Source: DATAWK01 sp036267255
Lineage (GTDB): Bacteria; Acidobacteriota; Terriglobia; Terriglobales; Acidobacteriaceae
Direction of reading: 5' to 3'
Assembly: GCA_036267255.1 (NCBI GenBank)
Contig: DATAWK010000053.1
Coordinates: forward strand, 305,657-369,656
Length of the DNA: 64,000 nucleotides
The notes under the pieces are model-generated. The model was not told the DNA's origin. It saw nothing but the letters and a program-made list of their open reading frames with translations, and did no database searches. Below, one piece after another: positions 45,518 through 54,693 of this stretch. Made by a program: the position numbers and the translations under genes. The first letter of the stretch is position 1, and each line of letters starts with the position of its first letter.

Positions 45518-46201
45518 TTACTGCAACAAGGTCAGTAGATCGATAGGAGTATGCACAAGCGCGTCGGGCGCCACGGTTTCCAGGGTGTGCGGAGAGAGCC
45601 CGTAGTTGCAACCGACAGAAAAAGTCCCACAATTTTGTGCCGTCAGAATATCCACATCGGAATCCCCGATCATGATGGTTTCCGCGGGGGTTACTCCGGC
45701 TTCGTGGATGAGCCTTTCCAGGCCGAAAGCATCGGGCTTCTTAGTAGCGAAGCTGTCGCCTCCATAGATACGAAAGAAATACGGCGCCAAGCCAAATGCC
45801 TCACAGATGGCACGCGAGGGTCCGACAGGCTTGTTACTTAACACGGCCATGATTGTACCGCGTGGCCTGTCTCGCAGCGCCTGCAGTACGGGCATGATCC
45901 CATCATAGACATAGGTGTTATCCAGCTTGTGTTCCCGGTAGTAGGAGAGGAAGTAAAGCAACGCATCATCGAGCAGGGTCGTGTTTTCCGGGTCCCCCAG
46001 TGCGCGGCGAACCAACATGCCGGCGCCATCGCCGATATAGCTGGCGATGACCTCGTCCGGGAGCGTGTGCCGATGAAAGTGGCGCAAGGTTGCATTGACG
46101 GATTGCACAAGATCGGCGCGAGAATCAATCAGTGTGCCGTCCAGGTCAAAAACGTACAAACGCAGTGCGTCGGAGAGAATGGGCCGGTTGATTTGGACCA
46201 T
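45518..46201 (-). CDS. gph: HAD-IA hydrolase, phosphoglycolate phosphatase-like (Gph)
   Basis: 227 residues. HAD motif I VFDLDGTLIDS with the nucleophile Asp, motif II in MAVLSNKP, motif III lysine in ATKKPDAFGLERLI and motif IV MIGDSDVDILTAQNCG are all present, with a helical cap (LRHFHRHTLPDEVIASYIG) of the phosphoglycolate phosphatase type. It removes phosphate from 2-phosphoglycolate produced during DNA repair, which suits its place after uvrB, or from similar small phosphates. Confidence 0.87.
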   Translation of the reverse strand: MVQINRPILSDALRLYVFDLDGTLIDSRADLVQSVNATLRHFHRHTLPDEVIASYIGDGAGMLVRRALGDPENTTLLDDALLYFLSYYREHKLDNTYVYDGIMPVLQALRDRPRGTIMAVLSNKPVGPSRAICEAFGLAPYFFRIYGGDSFATKKPDAFGLERLIHEAGVTPAETIMIGDSDVDILTAQNCGTFSVGCNYGLSPHTLETVAPDALVHTPIDLLTLLQ

Positions 46202-46271
46202 GGTTCCAATGTACCGGCAATGCGGGTGATTTGTATCCTGTCACGCGTAGCGCTAGGCGAAATTCCATTCT

Positions 46272-47090
46272 TTAGTGAATGTTGATGTCGCCGGAGCCAG
46301 TTTCCACGCGAATGGTAGGGCCGCCGCCATTGGCGGAACCGCTGACGTGTCCCCGGTTCAAATTACCCTGCATGGTGAGTGCTACATCGGAATGGATGTC
46401 GCCGGAAGAGCTCTGAGCATCCAGGCGAAATTTGGAGGATGACGGGACCGTCAAATTGACGTCGCCGGAACCAGTTTCAAGATACCAGTCAGCGTTGGGC
46501 GTTCCTGCTGCCGTGACGTCGCCGGAACCAGTATGGGCACGCAGATGCCCCTGAACCGCATCGAGCTGGATGTTGCCGGAACCAGTCTCGGCCTGCGCTT
46601 CGGTGAGAGAAGATCCCTTAACATTAATATCGCCGGAACCAGTTTCGGCATGCAGGGAAGCGTTGATTCCTTCGATGCGGACGTCTCCCGATCCGCTATT
46701 TATTTTCAGGTTGGCACCATTGGGTATGCGGATGTCGTAGTCGATGGAAATGTCGTTTCCGCTGAAAAAGGAACTGCCCCCATTGCCAAAGCCGATCTTA
46801 ATGGTGTTGCCGGATTGCTGGATGGGAGGATTGTTTACGATCTGGTCGACATCTTTGTCGTTCGTACTACCCCAACCCCAATGAGACATATGGATGGTCC
46901 CAGTGATAGCGACCTGATTGGACGTACCCTGGGAAATATGAATGTCTCCAGAGCCGGTCTGTACGATAACGTCCGGCGTGGCCGTAACGTTGAGTGTGCG
47001 CTGGAATGTCTTGTCAGTGGCGGCATGCGCCAGAAGCGGAGTCAAAAGAGCTGTTGCGGCGAGATACGTGAGGGAACGCAAACGAATCAT
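46272..47090 (-). CDS. DUF4097-family beta-solenoid-like secreted protein with TGSGDI repeats
   Basis: 272 residues from the ATG at 47088-47090, preceded on its strand by CCAGGAGG; a longer frame to 47150 lacks this. A signal peptide ends near LLAHAATDK. The mature protein repeats about every 15-20 residues the unit TGSGDI/V (for example IVQTGSGDIHI, AETGSGDINVKG, AHTGSGDVTAAG, LETGSGDVNLTV, VETGSGDINIH), as in DUF4097 proteins whose strands stack into a right-handed helix. Probably an envelope protein; role unknown. Divergent from the CNNM gene. Confidence 0.85.
   Translation of the reverse strand: MIRLRSLTYLAATALLTPLLAHAATDKTFQRTLNVTATPDVIVQTGSGDIHISQGTSNQVAITGTIHMSHWGWGSTNDKDVDQIVNNPPIQQSGNTIKIGFGNGGSSFFSGNDISIDYDIRIPNGANLKINSGSGDVRIEGINASLHAETGSGDINVKGSSLTEAQAETGSGNIQLDAVQGHLRAHTGSGDVTAAGTPNADWYLETGSGDVNLTVPSSSKFRLDAQSSSGDIHSDVALTMQGNLNRGHVSGSANGGGPTIRVETGSGDINIH
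46285..46690 (-). repeat. Tandem-like DNA repeats encoding TGSGDI units
   Basis: A near-identical block reading GTCGCCGGAACCAGT or close variants on the plus strand recurs at about 46287, 46459, 46517, 46573 and 46631, with spacing of multiples of three bases. It encodes the repeated Thr-Gly-Ser-Gly-Asp unit. Conservation of DNA as well as protein suggests recent duplication or gene conversion between units. Confidence 0.6.
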
Positions 47091-47252
47091 GGAACCTCCT
47101 GGCGAGACAGGGAAATTGTAGACAGAAACAGATACGGATGTCTGCTTCATACAGTTCCACCAGATTTCTATTTATTCCCCAATCATTTTTAGGTGCCGTA
47201 ATGGTGGCACTGAACGAGAATCCGAGCCGGTCGGTGCTAGACTCGGAGGCAA

Positions 47253-48713
47253 ATGCCTGATTTGCCTCTATTTCGCGCTGCCGCAGTTGCCGCGCTGATT
47301 CTGGCGAACGCGTTCTTTGTTGCCGCGGAATTTGCACTGGTTTCCACCCGCCAGACACGTGTGCAGCAGCTTGTCCTTCAGGGGCGTCCCGGGGCGCGCA
47401 CGCTGCGAAAGCTACAGCAGAATCTGGATGAATTTTTGCCCGCCGTGCAGCTTGGTGTGACTCTCTGCAGCCTGGCCCTGGGCTGGCTGGGAGAGCCATT
47501 TGTCGCCAACCTGCTACACCCAGTCCTTTATCATCTACCCCATGCAGAAGCGTATGCCAGGGTACTCTCGGTCGCGCTTGCTTTTTCTCTGATTACCTAC
47601 GTCCAGGTCCTGATGGGCGAACTGGTGCCGAAGTCTCTGGCCTTGCGCAAGGCGGAGCAGATGGCGCTGCGGATTGCCGGGCCGATGGATGGATTTATGC
47701 GGCTGACGGCACCGCTGGTGCGAGGCATGAATCTCTCTGCAGATTTTGTGCTGCGGTTGTTCGGCACAGCACCTGTCCCGGAGAGCGGCGTGCATTCGCC
47801 GGAAGAATTGAAATTGATTGCCTCCGCAACGCGACGCATGGGACTGTTGCCGGAGTATCAGGAAGCGATTCTGCATCGTGTTCTGGATCTCGATCAGGTT
47901 CCCGTGCGCGAGGTCATGACGCCGCGACAGCGCATCTTCTCCTTGCCATCGGATATGACGGTCGCCGCGGCAAGTGCGCGCATCATCGACATGCAATATT
48001 CGCGGATTCCGGTTTATGATGCCGCGCGTGGGCCGGAACATATTGCCGGCGTGGTGTATTCCAAGGATTTGTCGCGCTTGATGCACTTTCGTGCGAGCAT
48101 GCCTGCGGGTGAGTCCTTTGCGGCAACGCAGCAGCTCGAAAATACGTTGCGACTCTACCAGTTGATGCATGATCTACTGGTGGTTCCAGAGACCAAGCCA
48201 GTCTCGGATCTGTTGATTGAATTTCAAAAGCGGCGCAGACACATGGCGATTGTTGTGGATGAGTTTGGAACGACGACCGGGTTGGTGACGGTGGAAGATG
48301 CGCTGGAGCAGATTGTTGGCGAACTGGAGGATGAATTTGACCTGCGCGACACGTCGATCCTGCGGCTGGACTCCGGCGTACTGCTGATTGAGGGCAGCGT
48401 GAACCTGCGCGATCTCGAACAGCAGATTCATCTGGTACTGCCGCATGAAGGCGGAGTGGAAACACTGGCTGGATTTGTGCTTATAAGGCTGCAAAAAATC
48501 CCCGAGTCCGGCGATACGTTTCTTTTTGGTGGATGGAAATTTACCGTGTTAACGATGGATGGACGTCGCATTGGGCGGGTGCGCATTGAAACGGAACCGG
48601 CAACAGAGTTGGAAGGCGGCGCGGAGGGAAAATCGTTATTGGAGCATCCGAACCATCCAGCACAAAAGGAAAATAAGCCGAACATTCCAAACGGAGGCAA
48701 ATCTCACGGATGA
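47253..48713 (+). CDS. CNNM/CorC-like (HlyC) membrane protein with CBS domains
   Basis: 486 residues. An N-terminal DUF21 domain with about four helices (ANAFFVAAEFALVSTRQTR, VQVLMGELVPKSLALRKAEQ), a CBS pair (VREVMTPRQRIFSLPSDM to SRIPVYDAARGPEHIAGVVY and MAIVVDEFGTTTGLVTVEDALEQIVGELEDE) and a C-terminal CorC_HlyC domain. The family mediates Mg/Co movement or related cation homeostasis in the inner membrane. Its stop overlaps the next permease's start (ATGA), so the two are translationally coupled. Confidence 0.92.
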   Translation: MPDLPLFRAAAVAALILANAFFVAAEFALVSTRQTRVQQLVLQGRPGARTLRKLQQNLDEFLPAVQLGVTLCSLALGWLGEPFVANLLHPVLYHLPHAEAYARVLSVALAFSLITYVQVLMGELVPKSLALRKAEQMALRIAGPMDGFMRLTAPLVRGMNLSADFVLRLFGTAPVPESGVHSPEELKLIASATRRMGLLPEYQEAILHRVLDLDQVPVREVMTPRQRIFSLPSDMTVAAASARIIDMQYSRIPVYDAARGPEHIAGVVYSKDLSRLMHFRASMPAGESFAATQQLENTLRLYQLMHDLLVVPETKPVSDLLIEFQKRRRHMAIVVDEFGTTTGLVTVEDALEQIVGELEDEFDLRDTSILRLDSGVLLIEGSVNLRDLEQQIHLVLPHEGGVETLAGFVLIRLQKIPESGDTFLFGGWKFTVLTMDGRRIGRVRIETEPATELEGGAEGKSLLEHPNHPAQKENKPNIPNGGKSHG

Positions 48714-49636
48714 AGAACACCGCGCGGATGATCCTGAAACGATTGCTCTATCTGGTGCCGGTGGTTTGGCTGGTGGTTTCCGTGGTCTTTCTGCTGATCC
48801 ATTTGGTGCCCGGGGATCCGGTACAGCAGATGCTGGGCGAGGGTGCGACCACAACCGATATTGCTGCACTGCGGCATGCGTATGGTCTGGATGTGCCGCT
48901 TCACCTGCAATACATCCGTTACTGGAGCGGGGTGTTGCATGGAAACCTTGGGCGATCCTTACGACTCAACACTTCGGTTACACATCTGGTATTTTCGCGC
49001 TACCCCTACACGATGGAACTGGCGATTCCGGCGATTTTGTTTGCCGTTTTTGTTTCGTTTCCTGCTGGGATTGTCTCTGCGCTCCATCGTGCGCGATGGC
49101 AGGATAGCTGGCTGAGTGTGGTGAGTCTGCTGGGCGTTTCTTTTCCCAGCTTTGCTCTGGGACCTATCCTGATTTTGATTTTTGGCATCGAGTTTGGCTG
49201 GCTTCCGGTCTCCGGCACCGGCTCGCTGGCACACCTGATATTGCCTGTCATCACCCTGGGCAGCGGTCTGGCCGCGATTCTGACGCGCATGGTGCGCACC
49301 ACCATGCTGGAGGAGCTGGGGCAGGACTATATTCGGACGGCGCGCGCCAAAGGCCTTTCCGAGCGCGCTGTCGTGTTCCGCCATGCGTTGCCAAATGCGA
49401 TGATCCCGCTGTTGACGGTGCTGGGCCTGCAATTTGGAACGTTGCTGGCTGGGGCCATTGTGACCGAGACGATCTTCTCCTGGCCAGGGCTGGGACGGCT
49501 GACGATTTCTGCGATCTCCAACCGGGACTATCCGCTGGTGCAGGGGTGCATTCTGACCATCGGCTTAACCTATGTGCTGGTGAACCTGCTGACGGACGTT
49601 CTGTATGGGGTGGTGAATCCGCGAGTTCGTCAGTAA
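48710..49636 (+). CDS. DppB/OppB-like ABC peptide permease
   Basis: 308 residues with six helices. LIHLVPGDPVQQMLGEGA and YGLDVPLHLQYIRYWSGVLHGNLGRSLR are the DppB N-terminal signature; the EAA loop with TARAKGLSERAVVFRHALPNAMIPLL contacts the ATPase. It would form a heterodimer with a DppC-type permease for peptide or nickel import, and such a DppC gene lies 0.5 kb away on the opposite strand. No binding protein or ATPase gene is adjacent. Confidence 0.93.
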   Translation: MKNTARMILKRLLYLVPVVWLVVSVVFLLIHLVPGDPVQQMLGEGATTTDIAALRHAYGLDVPLHLQYIRYWSGVLHGNLGRSLRLNTSVTHLVFSRYPYTMELAIPAILFAVFVSFPAGIVSALHRARWQDSWLSVVSLLGVSFPSFALGPILILIFGIEFGWLPVSGTGSLAHLILPVITLGSGLAAILTRMVRTTMLEELGQDYIRTARAKGLSERAVVFRHALPNAMIPLLTVLGLQFGTLLAGAIVTETIFSWPGLGRLTISAISNRDYPLVQGCILTIGLTYVLVNLLTDVLYGVVNPRVRQ

Positions 49637-49658
49637 TTTGTTTCCACGCGGGCCTGCG

Positions 49659-50144
49659 TTACGCTCGATCTTCTATTTCCTGATCGGTGCTCTCCAGGAA
49701 GAGAATGTGCGGCTTCAGTGCGGATGGAGCGCATTCGAGGATTCCCAAGGTGATGGGCAGACGGAAGCGTCGTGGACCGGCGCTGCCCGGATTGAAGAAT
49801 AATATGCCGTCTTTCCAGTCGATGGCTGGCTGGTGCGAGTGGCCGTAAAGAACGGCGGCAATGCCGGCTGCGGCAGGGGTCAGGTCCAGGTCATCGATGC
49901 TGTGCACCAGATAGAACAATCGTCCGGCGAGTGGGACCGCTTCGGTTGTCGGTAGGGAGGCACACGGGCCGGTGCGGTCAATATTGCCGCGAATTGCCGT
50001 TACGGGAGCGATTGCGCGCAGGGATGTCAGGATGGATGGATCGCCAACATCGCCTGCATGCAGGATGTGATCACAGCCTTGCAGCGCAGGTAAAACGGTC
50101 GCGCGAAGCAAACCGTGTGTATCGGAAATGACGCCAATCCGCAT
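49659..50144 (-). CDS. YfcE/MJ0936-type metallophosphoesterase
   Basis: 161 residues. The calcineurin-like metal-binding series is complete: VISDTHGL, LHAGDVGD, AIRGNID and LYGHSHQP. Members are small phosphodiesterases active on simple substrates; cellular substrate unknown. Its ATG overlaps the stop of the upstream DppC-like gene (TAATG), so they are coupled. Confidence 0.9.
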   Translation of the reverse strand: MRIGVISDTHGLLRATVLPALQGCDHILHAGDVGDPSILTSLRAIAPVTAIRGNIDRTGPCASLPTTEAVPLAGRLFYLVHSIDDLDLTPAAAGIAAVLYGHSHQPAIDWKDGILFFNPGSAGPRRFRLPITLGILECAPSALKPHILFLESTDQEIEDRA

Positions 50145-50989
50145 TACGAATTGCTTCCCAGGCCGACCACCAGACGCGTACGTGGGTCCAGCTGGTCGCG
50201 CAGTCCATCGCCGATGAAGTTAAATGCCAGCACGCACAGCATAATGGCCAGCCCGGGAAAGACAACCATATGCGGCGCATCAAACAGGTGGAAGCGGGCA
50301 TCGTTCAACATGGCGCCCCAGCTTGGCGTGGGTGGTGGAACGCCCAGACCGAGAAAGCTGAGTGTGGCTTCCGCCAGAATGGTTCCAGCCATGCCGATGG
50401 CTGCCTGCACCAGAATTGGCTGAATAATATTGGGCAGGATGTGGTGCACGAAGATACGCAAATCCCTGGCGCCCAGGGCACGGGAGGCTTCCACGTATTC
50501 ACGCTCCCGGACTGCCAGAACCTGTGCGCGCACCAGGCGCGCATAACCAACCCAGCCCGTGATAGAGAGGGCCAGAATCAGGTTGCCCATACCTGGTCCC
50601 AGGAACGCCACAAAGGCAATCGCCAGCAGCAGTCCCGGTAGTGCGAGGAAGGTGTTCATTAGCAGGACGTTCAGCACTGTATCGAGCCAGCCACCGTAGT
50701 ACCCTGCGATGCCGCCCAGAATCAAGCCGAGGAACAGGGCCATGCTGACCACGGATGTTGCAACAATCATGGAAATTCGTGCGCCGTAGATGACACGCGA
50801 GAGAATGTCCCGGCCAAGCTCGTCCGTCCCAAACCAATGTGCGGCGGACGGTGGTTGCAGGCGAGACAGCAAATGAATCGCTGAAGGATCGTAAGGAGCC
50901 AACCAAGGGGCCAGCAGTGCCATCAATACAAAGACCACCAGCAAGACGATGCCAACGGCGGTCAGCGGCCGCTTCCACAGTTCCTTCAT
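50144..50989 (-). CDS. DppC/OppC-like ABC peptide permease
   Basis: 281 residues from the ATG at 50987-50989; further upstream frame shows no similarity. LWKRPLTAVGIVLLVVFVL is the first helix; HWFGTDELGRDILSRVIYGARISM and the EAA loop YVEASRALGARDLRIFVHHILPN are diagnostic of DppC. FLGLGVPPPTPSWGAML completes it. Normally dppC follows dppB in one operon; here the likely partner is on the other strand 0.5 kb away, across the phosphoesterase. Confidence 0.93.
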   Translation of the reverse strand: MKELWKRPLTAVGIVLLVVFVLMALLAPWLAPYDPSAIHLLSRLQPPSAAHWFGTDELGRDILSRVIYGARISMIVATSVVSMALFLGLILGGIAGYYGGWLDTVLNVLLMNTFLALPGLLLAIAFVAFLGPGMGNLILALSITGWVGYARLVRAQVLAVREREYVEASRALGARDLRIFVHHILPNIIQPILVQAAIGMAGTILAEATLSFLGLGVPPPTPSWGAMLNDARFHLFDAPHMVVFPGLAIMLCVLAFNFIGDGLRDQLDPRTRLVVGLGSNS

Positions 50990-51202
50990 GTACTTCGATT
51001 GTAGGGCAGAGGGAACAGAATTGTTGTCGAAAGGCGGCAATATGGAATGATATGGTGGAGAAAACTTGATATCGAAAAGACAAATAGGAAGCGCAAAGAA
51101 TTTTAAGGAACATGAGCAGGAAGAATCGACGAGCGGACCGTGTCGGGGAGCATTTTTTCCGACGAATATGTCCTGAGGCTTGATGTTGCAGTTCAGGAAT
51201 CT

Positions 51203-52453
51203 ATGGCAGGCATGAAAGAGACGCACCGCAGGATACTGCTTTTTTCTCCTTTCTTCTTTCCCGAGCTTATTTCGACGGGGAAGGCCAATACGCATTTGGT
51301 GCAGGCACTTGTAGCGTCTGGCGCGGAGGTCACGGTGGTCTGCTCTCATCCGTTGTACCCAGACTGGGTTCCTGTGGCGAGCAACGCTTCCATGCCAGGC
51401 GTGACGATCCTGCGGGGTGGGGCTTGGATGCGCTACTCCAAGCGTGTGTCGCTGCGGCGTATTGTTTTAGAAGGCTGGTTTGCCTTATATGCCGCGTGGC
51501 ATGCCTGGCAGTTGCGCGGGCAGATTGATACCGTCGTTGGCGTATATCCACCGAGTCTGTTTTCGCTTTACACGCACTTTTTGTTACCCCGGCAGGTGCG
51601 GCGGATTGCCGTGATCCATGATTTGCAAGGTGTTTTGGCTGGGCAGCGGGAGAATGCTGTGCGGCGCATGATTACCCGGTTGGTTCATACCGTAGAGTCT
51701 CGTGTGTTTCGCCAGCGGGACCTGTGTATCTTTTTCTCAACGGATATGGCGAACGAAGCGCAGAAATCCTACAGCCTGGATGCATCGCGTATCGCCGTGC
51801 AATATCCTTTCGTGACCATCCAGTCGAGTCGAAGCGGCGATGGTGTACCAGCAGACAAACTTGAAGCGATTCTTCCATCCGGAAAGACGCATGTGGTGTA
51901 CTCCGGAGCATTGGGCCTGAAGCAGAATCCGGAACAGTTTGTGACGCTGATGCAGGCGGCTGCCTTGCGATTTCCAGCGGTGCATTTCCATGTTTTTTCT
52001 GGTGGCCCCATCTTTGACAGATTGTGCAACCGTTATGAAGACTATCCAGAGCCGGGCGTGCATTTTCATCCTCTGGTGAAAGAGAGCGATCTGGAGGAAT
52101 TGTATGCTCGCTCGACGATCCAACTAATTCCTCAAGCAGAAAGGACAGAAGCAGGTGCGTTGCCATCGAAGTTGCCCAATCTGCTGGCTGCAGGCGTTTT
52201 CGTTGTCGCCATCACATCGCCGGAGAGTGAAGTGGCGCGCCTGTTGCACGAAGCCGGTACCGGCACCATCGTAGAGCGATGGGATGAGGGATTGTTTTTG
52301 CTGCGGTTGGAAGAAGCACTCGACAAGACAAATAAAGTATCTGCAGCGGAGCGGCAGCGGCAGGCGCAACCTTTAATGTCGCGTTTTACCGTCGAAAATC
52401 TTGTGCACCTGATATTTGGTGTTGTGCAGCCGTCGGCGAGAGGAAATGCATGA
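51203..52453 (+). CDS. GT4-type glycosyltransferase, WcaI-like
   Basis: 416 residues from Met at 51203 (AGGA a few bases upstream); an in-frame start at 51140 adds an unlikely extension. An N-terminal Rossmann domain (LLFSPFFFPELISTGKANTHLVQAL) resembles colanic-acid transferase WcaI. The C-terminal domain has VVYSGALGLKQNPEQF and a weakened E-x7-E region (IPQAERTEAGALPSKLPNLLAAG). It likely adds a sugar to a lipid-linked exopolysaccharide unit at the inner face of the membrane. It begins the operon with the epimerase, gmd and fcl. Confidence 0.85.
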   Translation: MAGMKETHRRILLFSPFFFPELISTGKANTHLVQALVASGAEVTVVCSHPLYPDWVPVASNASMPGVTILRGGAWMRYSKRVSLRRIVLEGWFALYAAWHAWQLRGQIDTVVGVYPPSLFSLYTHFLLPRQVRRIAVIHDLQGVLAGQRENAVRRMITRLVHTVESRVFRQRDLCIFFSTDMANEAQKSYSLDASRIAVQYPFVTIQSSRSGDGVPADKLEAILPSGKTHVVYSGALGLKQNPEQFVTLMQAAALRFPAVHFHVFSGGPIFDRLCNRYEDYPEPGVHFHPLVKESDLEELYARSTIQLIPQAERTEAGALPSKLPNLLAAGVFVVAITSPESEVARLLHEAGTGTIVERWDEGLFLLRLEEALDKTNKVSAAERQRQAQPLMSRFTVENLVHLIFGVVQPSARGNA

Positions 52454-53478
52454 ATCAGAAAACATGCGTGATCTTCGGTGGAAGCGGCTGCATTGGAACG
52501 CAGGCAGCCCAGTATTTGCTGGAGCACGCAGATTTTGAGCGCATCTATCTGGCTGACTTGCAGGCACCGTGCAAAGACAAGTACGCACGCCGCTTGCAGC
52601 AGGGTTTGCAGGAGGGTCGCGTCGTCTATGTACTACAGGATGTGCGCCAGCCCATCACGGCGAAAGAATTACCAGCGCGTTGTGATCTGATCATCAATCT
52701 CGCCGCGACCCATCGAGAGCCAGGCCATCCGGCCCAGGAATACTACAAGACGAACATTCCCGGAGCAGAAAATGTCTGCGCCTATGCCAGCGCCGCCGGT
52801 GCATCGCAGATACTTTTTACCAGCAGCATTTCTCCTTACGGATCCAGTGAAGCAGAAAAAAATGAGGATACATTGCCGATTCCGGATACTCCTTACGGAG
52901 GATCCAAGTTAGTCGCAGAAAAAATTCATCTTGCATGGCAACAGGCGGATCCATCGCGAGGATTGGTGATCCTTCGCCCCGGGGTGGTTTTCGGTCCGGG
53001 AGAGCATGCCAACGTCGCACGACTGGTGCGCAGTTTGGTGAAAGGGTATTTCGTCTACACCGGGAACAGAAGGACGCGTAAGGCCGGAGTCTACGTGAAG
53101 GAACTGTGCCGCGTAATGCAATTCGCTTTGGAATATCAAAAGGACAACCGGCAGCCGCAGCTGTTGTGGAATGTCTCAATGGATCCTCCGCCGACATTGG
53201 AAGCATTCGTCCGGGCCATTTGCAACGTGACCGGCCTGAAGCGGCGACCGATTTCCATATCCCGCAGCATGCTTGTGGGTGTTTCGTATCCCATCGACGC
53301 CATTGCGCATATTTTCGGTATCCAGCAGCCGGTAAATCCGGTTCGCATGCGCAAGATTTTTCGCTCCACCAATATAGAGCCAAAGCGTCTACGCGAAGCA
53401 GGATACCAATGGCATTACACGTTGGAACAGGCATTTGCTGACTGGAAACAGGATGCGCCGGAGGATTTTCATGCATAA
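52450..53478 (+). CDS. NAD-dependent epimerase/dehydratase (extended SDR)
   Basis: 342 residues; ATG overlaps the preceding stop. The dinucleotide-binding FGGSGCIGTQAAQYLL, a Ser-rich catalytic region LFTSSISPYG and Y-x3-K in PYGGSKLVAEKIH identify an extended SDR acting on a nucleotide sugar. VILRPGVVFGPGEHANV and a C-terminal segment resembling the UDP-sugar epimerases follow. The sugar cannot be assigned. Operon placement puts it in glycan-precursor synthesis. Confidence 0.86.
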   Translation: MNQKTCVIFGGSGCIGTQAAQYLLEHADFERIYLADLQAPCKDKYARRLQQGLQEGRVVYVLQDVRQPITAKELPARCDLIINLAATHREPGHPAQEYYKTNIPGAENVCAYASAAGASQILFTSSISPYGSSEAEKNEDTLPIPDTPYGGSKLVAEKIHLAWQQADPSRGLVILRPGVVFGPGEHANVARLVRSLVKGYFVYTGNRRTRKAGVYVKELCRVMQFALEYQKDNRQPQLLWNVSMDPPPTLEAFVRAICNVTGLKRRPISISRSMLVGVSYPIDAIAHIFGIQQPVNPVRMRKIFRSTNIEPKRLREAGYQWHYTLEQAFADWKQDAPEDFHA

Positions 53479-53607
53479 CAGGACACAATCATGCACGGCA
53501 CAAGCAGGCTCCTGCAAAATATTTCCTGATCATCGCGTGGAGCCGGCTCCGATGACAGGCCGGCAATGGTACCCTTGGCCTGCAAACCCGTTAAGGAGTG
53601 GCACGGT

Positions 53608-54693
53608 TTGAAGAAAGCTCTCGTCACTGGTATTACCGGACAAGATGGCGCCTACCTCGCGGAGTTTTTGCTGAAGCAGGGTTATGAAGTCCATGGCATC
53701 AAACGCCGCTCCTCACTGCTCAATACGGACCGTATCGATCACCTCTATCAAGATCCGCATGTGGAAAGCCGTCGGCTGATTCTTCATTATGGCGACCTGA
53801 CGGATGCTACCAGCCTGATCCACATTGTGCAGCAGGTGCAGCCGGATGAGATTTATAATCTGGCCGCGCAAAGCCACGTGATGGTTTCCTTTGAGGAGCC
53901 GGAATATACGGCGAATGCAGACGGATTGGGTACGCTGCGTTTGCTGGAGGCCATCCGCATTCTCGGCCTGGAAAAGAAAACGCGTTTCTATCAGGCTTCG
54001 ACGTCGGAGATGTTTGGCATGGTGCGGGAAACACCGCAGCGGGAAACGACACCCTTCTACCCGCGCTCGCCCTATGGGGTGGCTAAGTTATATGCCTACT
54101 GGATCACCGTGAACTATCGGGAATCTTATGGTCTGTACGCCTGCAATGGGATTTTGTTCAATCACGAATCGCCGGTACGTGGAGAGACATTTGTTACGCG
54201 CAAAATCACGCGCGCGCTCACGCGCATCAAACTGGGATTGCAGCAGCGGTTGTACCTGGGAAATCTAAGTGCGCAACGCGACTGGGGACATGCGCGGGAT
54301 TATGTGGAAGCACAATGGCGGATGCTGCAACAGCTGGAGGCACGCGACTACGTGATTGCGACAGGGCAGCAGCACAGTGTACGCGACTTTGTCATACTCG
54401 CTGCGGAGCTGCTGAAAATGCCGCTGCAATGGGAAGGTTCAGGTGTAGACGAAAAGGCCTTGAATGCACAGGGTGAAGCGATTGTTGCTGTCGATCGAAG
54501 GTATTTTCGTCCCGCTGAGGTAGATACGCTGCAGGGAGACGCAACGCGCGCTCGTGAAGAACTGGGCTGGCAGCCGCATACCAGTTTCCACGAACTGGTG
54601 GAAGAGATGGTGCGTGAAGATCTAAAAGCAGCTGAGCGGGAAGCGCTGGTTCGCCAGCATGGATATGACACCTATGAGCGTCATGAGCAGTAA
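53608..54693 (+). CDS. gmd: GDP-mannose 4,6-dehydratase Gmd
   Basis: 361 residues starting at TTG 53608, preceded by AAGGAG at 53593-53598; an ATG at 53566 would add 14 residues unlike the family. It converts GDP-mannose to GDP-4-keto-6-deoxymannose. ALVTGITGQDGAYLAEFLLK, GIKRRSSLLNTDRIDHLY, catalytic YQASTSEMFG and YGVAKLYAYW (Y-x3-K), and NHESPVRGETFVTRKI are conserved. It feeds the fcl gene that overlaps its 3' end. Confidence 0.96.
   Translation: MKKALVTGITGQDGAYLAEFLLKQGYEVHGIKRRSSLLNTDRIDHLYQDPHVESRRLILHYGDLTDATSLIHIVQQVQPDEIYNLAAQSHVMVSFEEPEYTANADGLGTLRLLEAIRILGLEKKTRFYQASTSEMFGMVRETPQRETTPFYPRSPYGVAKLYAYWITVNYRESYGLYACNGILFNHESPVRGETFVTRKITRALTRIKLGLQQRLYLGNLSAQRDWGHARDYVEAQWRMLQQLEARDYVIATGQQHSVRDFVILAAELLKMPLQWEGSGVDEKALNAQGEAIVAVDRRYFRPAEVDTLQGDATRAREELGWQPHTSFHELVEEMVREDLKAAEREALVRQHGYDTYERHEQ

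Noticed and set aside
46285..46690. Regularly spaced repeats as a CRISPR array
   Set aside because: The repeats are 15 bases, in frame and encode a protein repeat; spacing varies and there are no cas genes.
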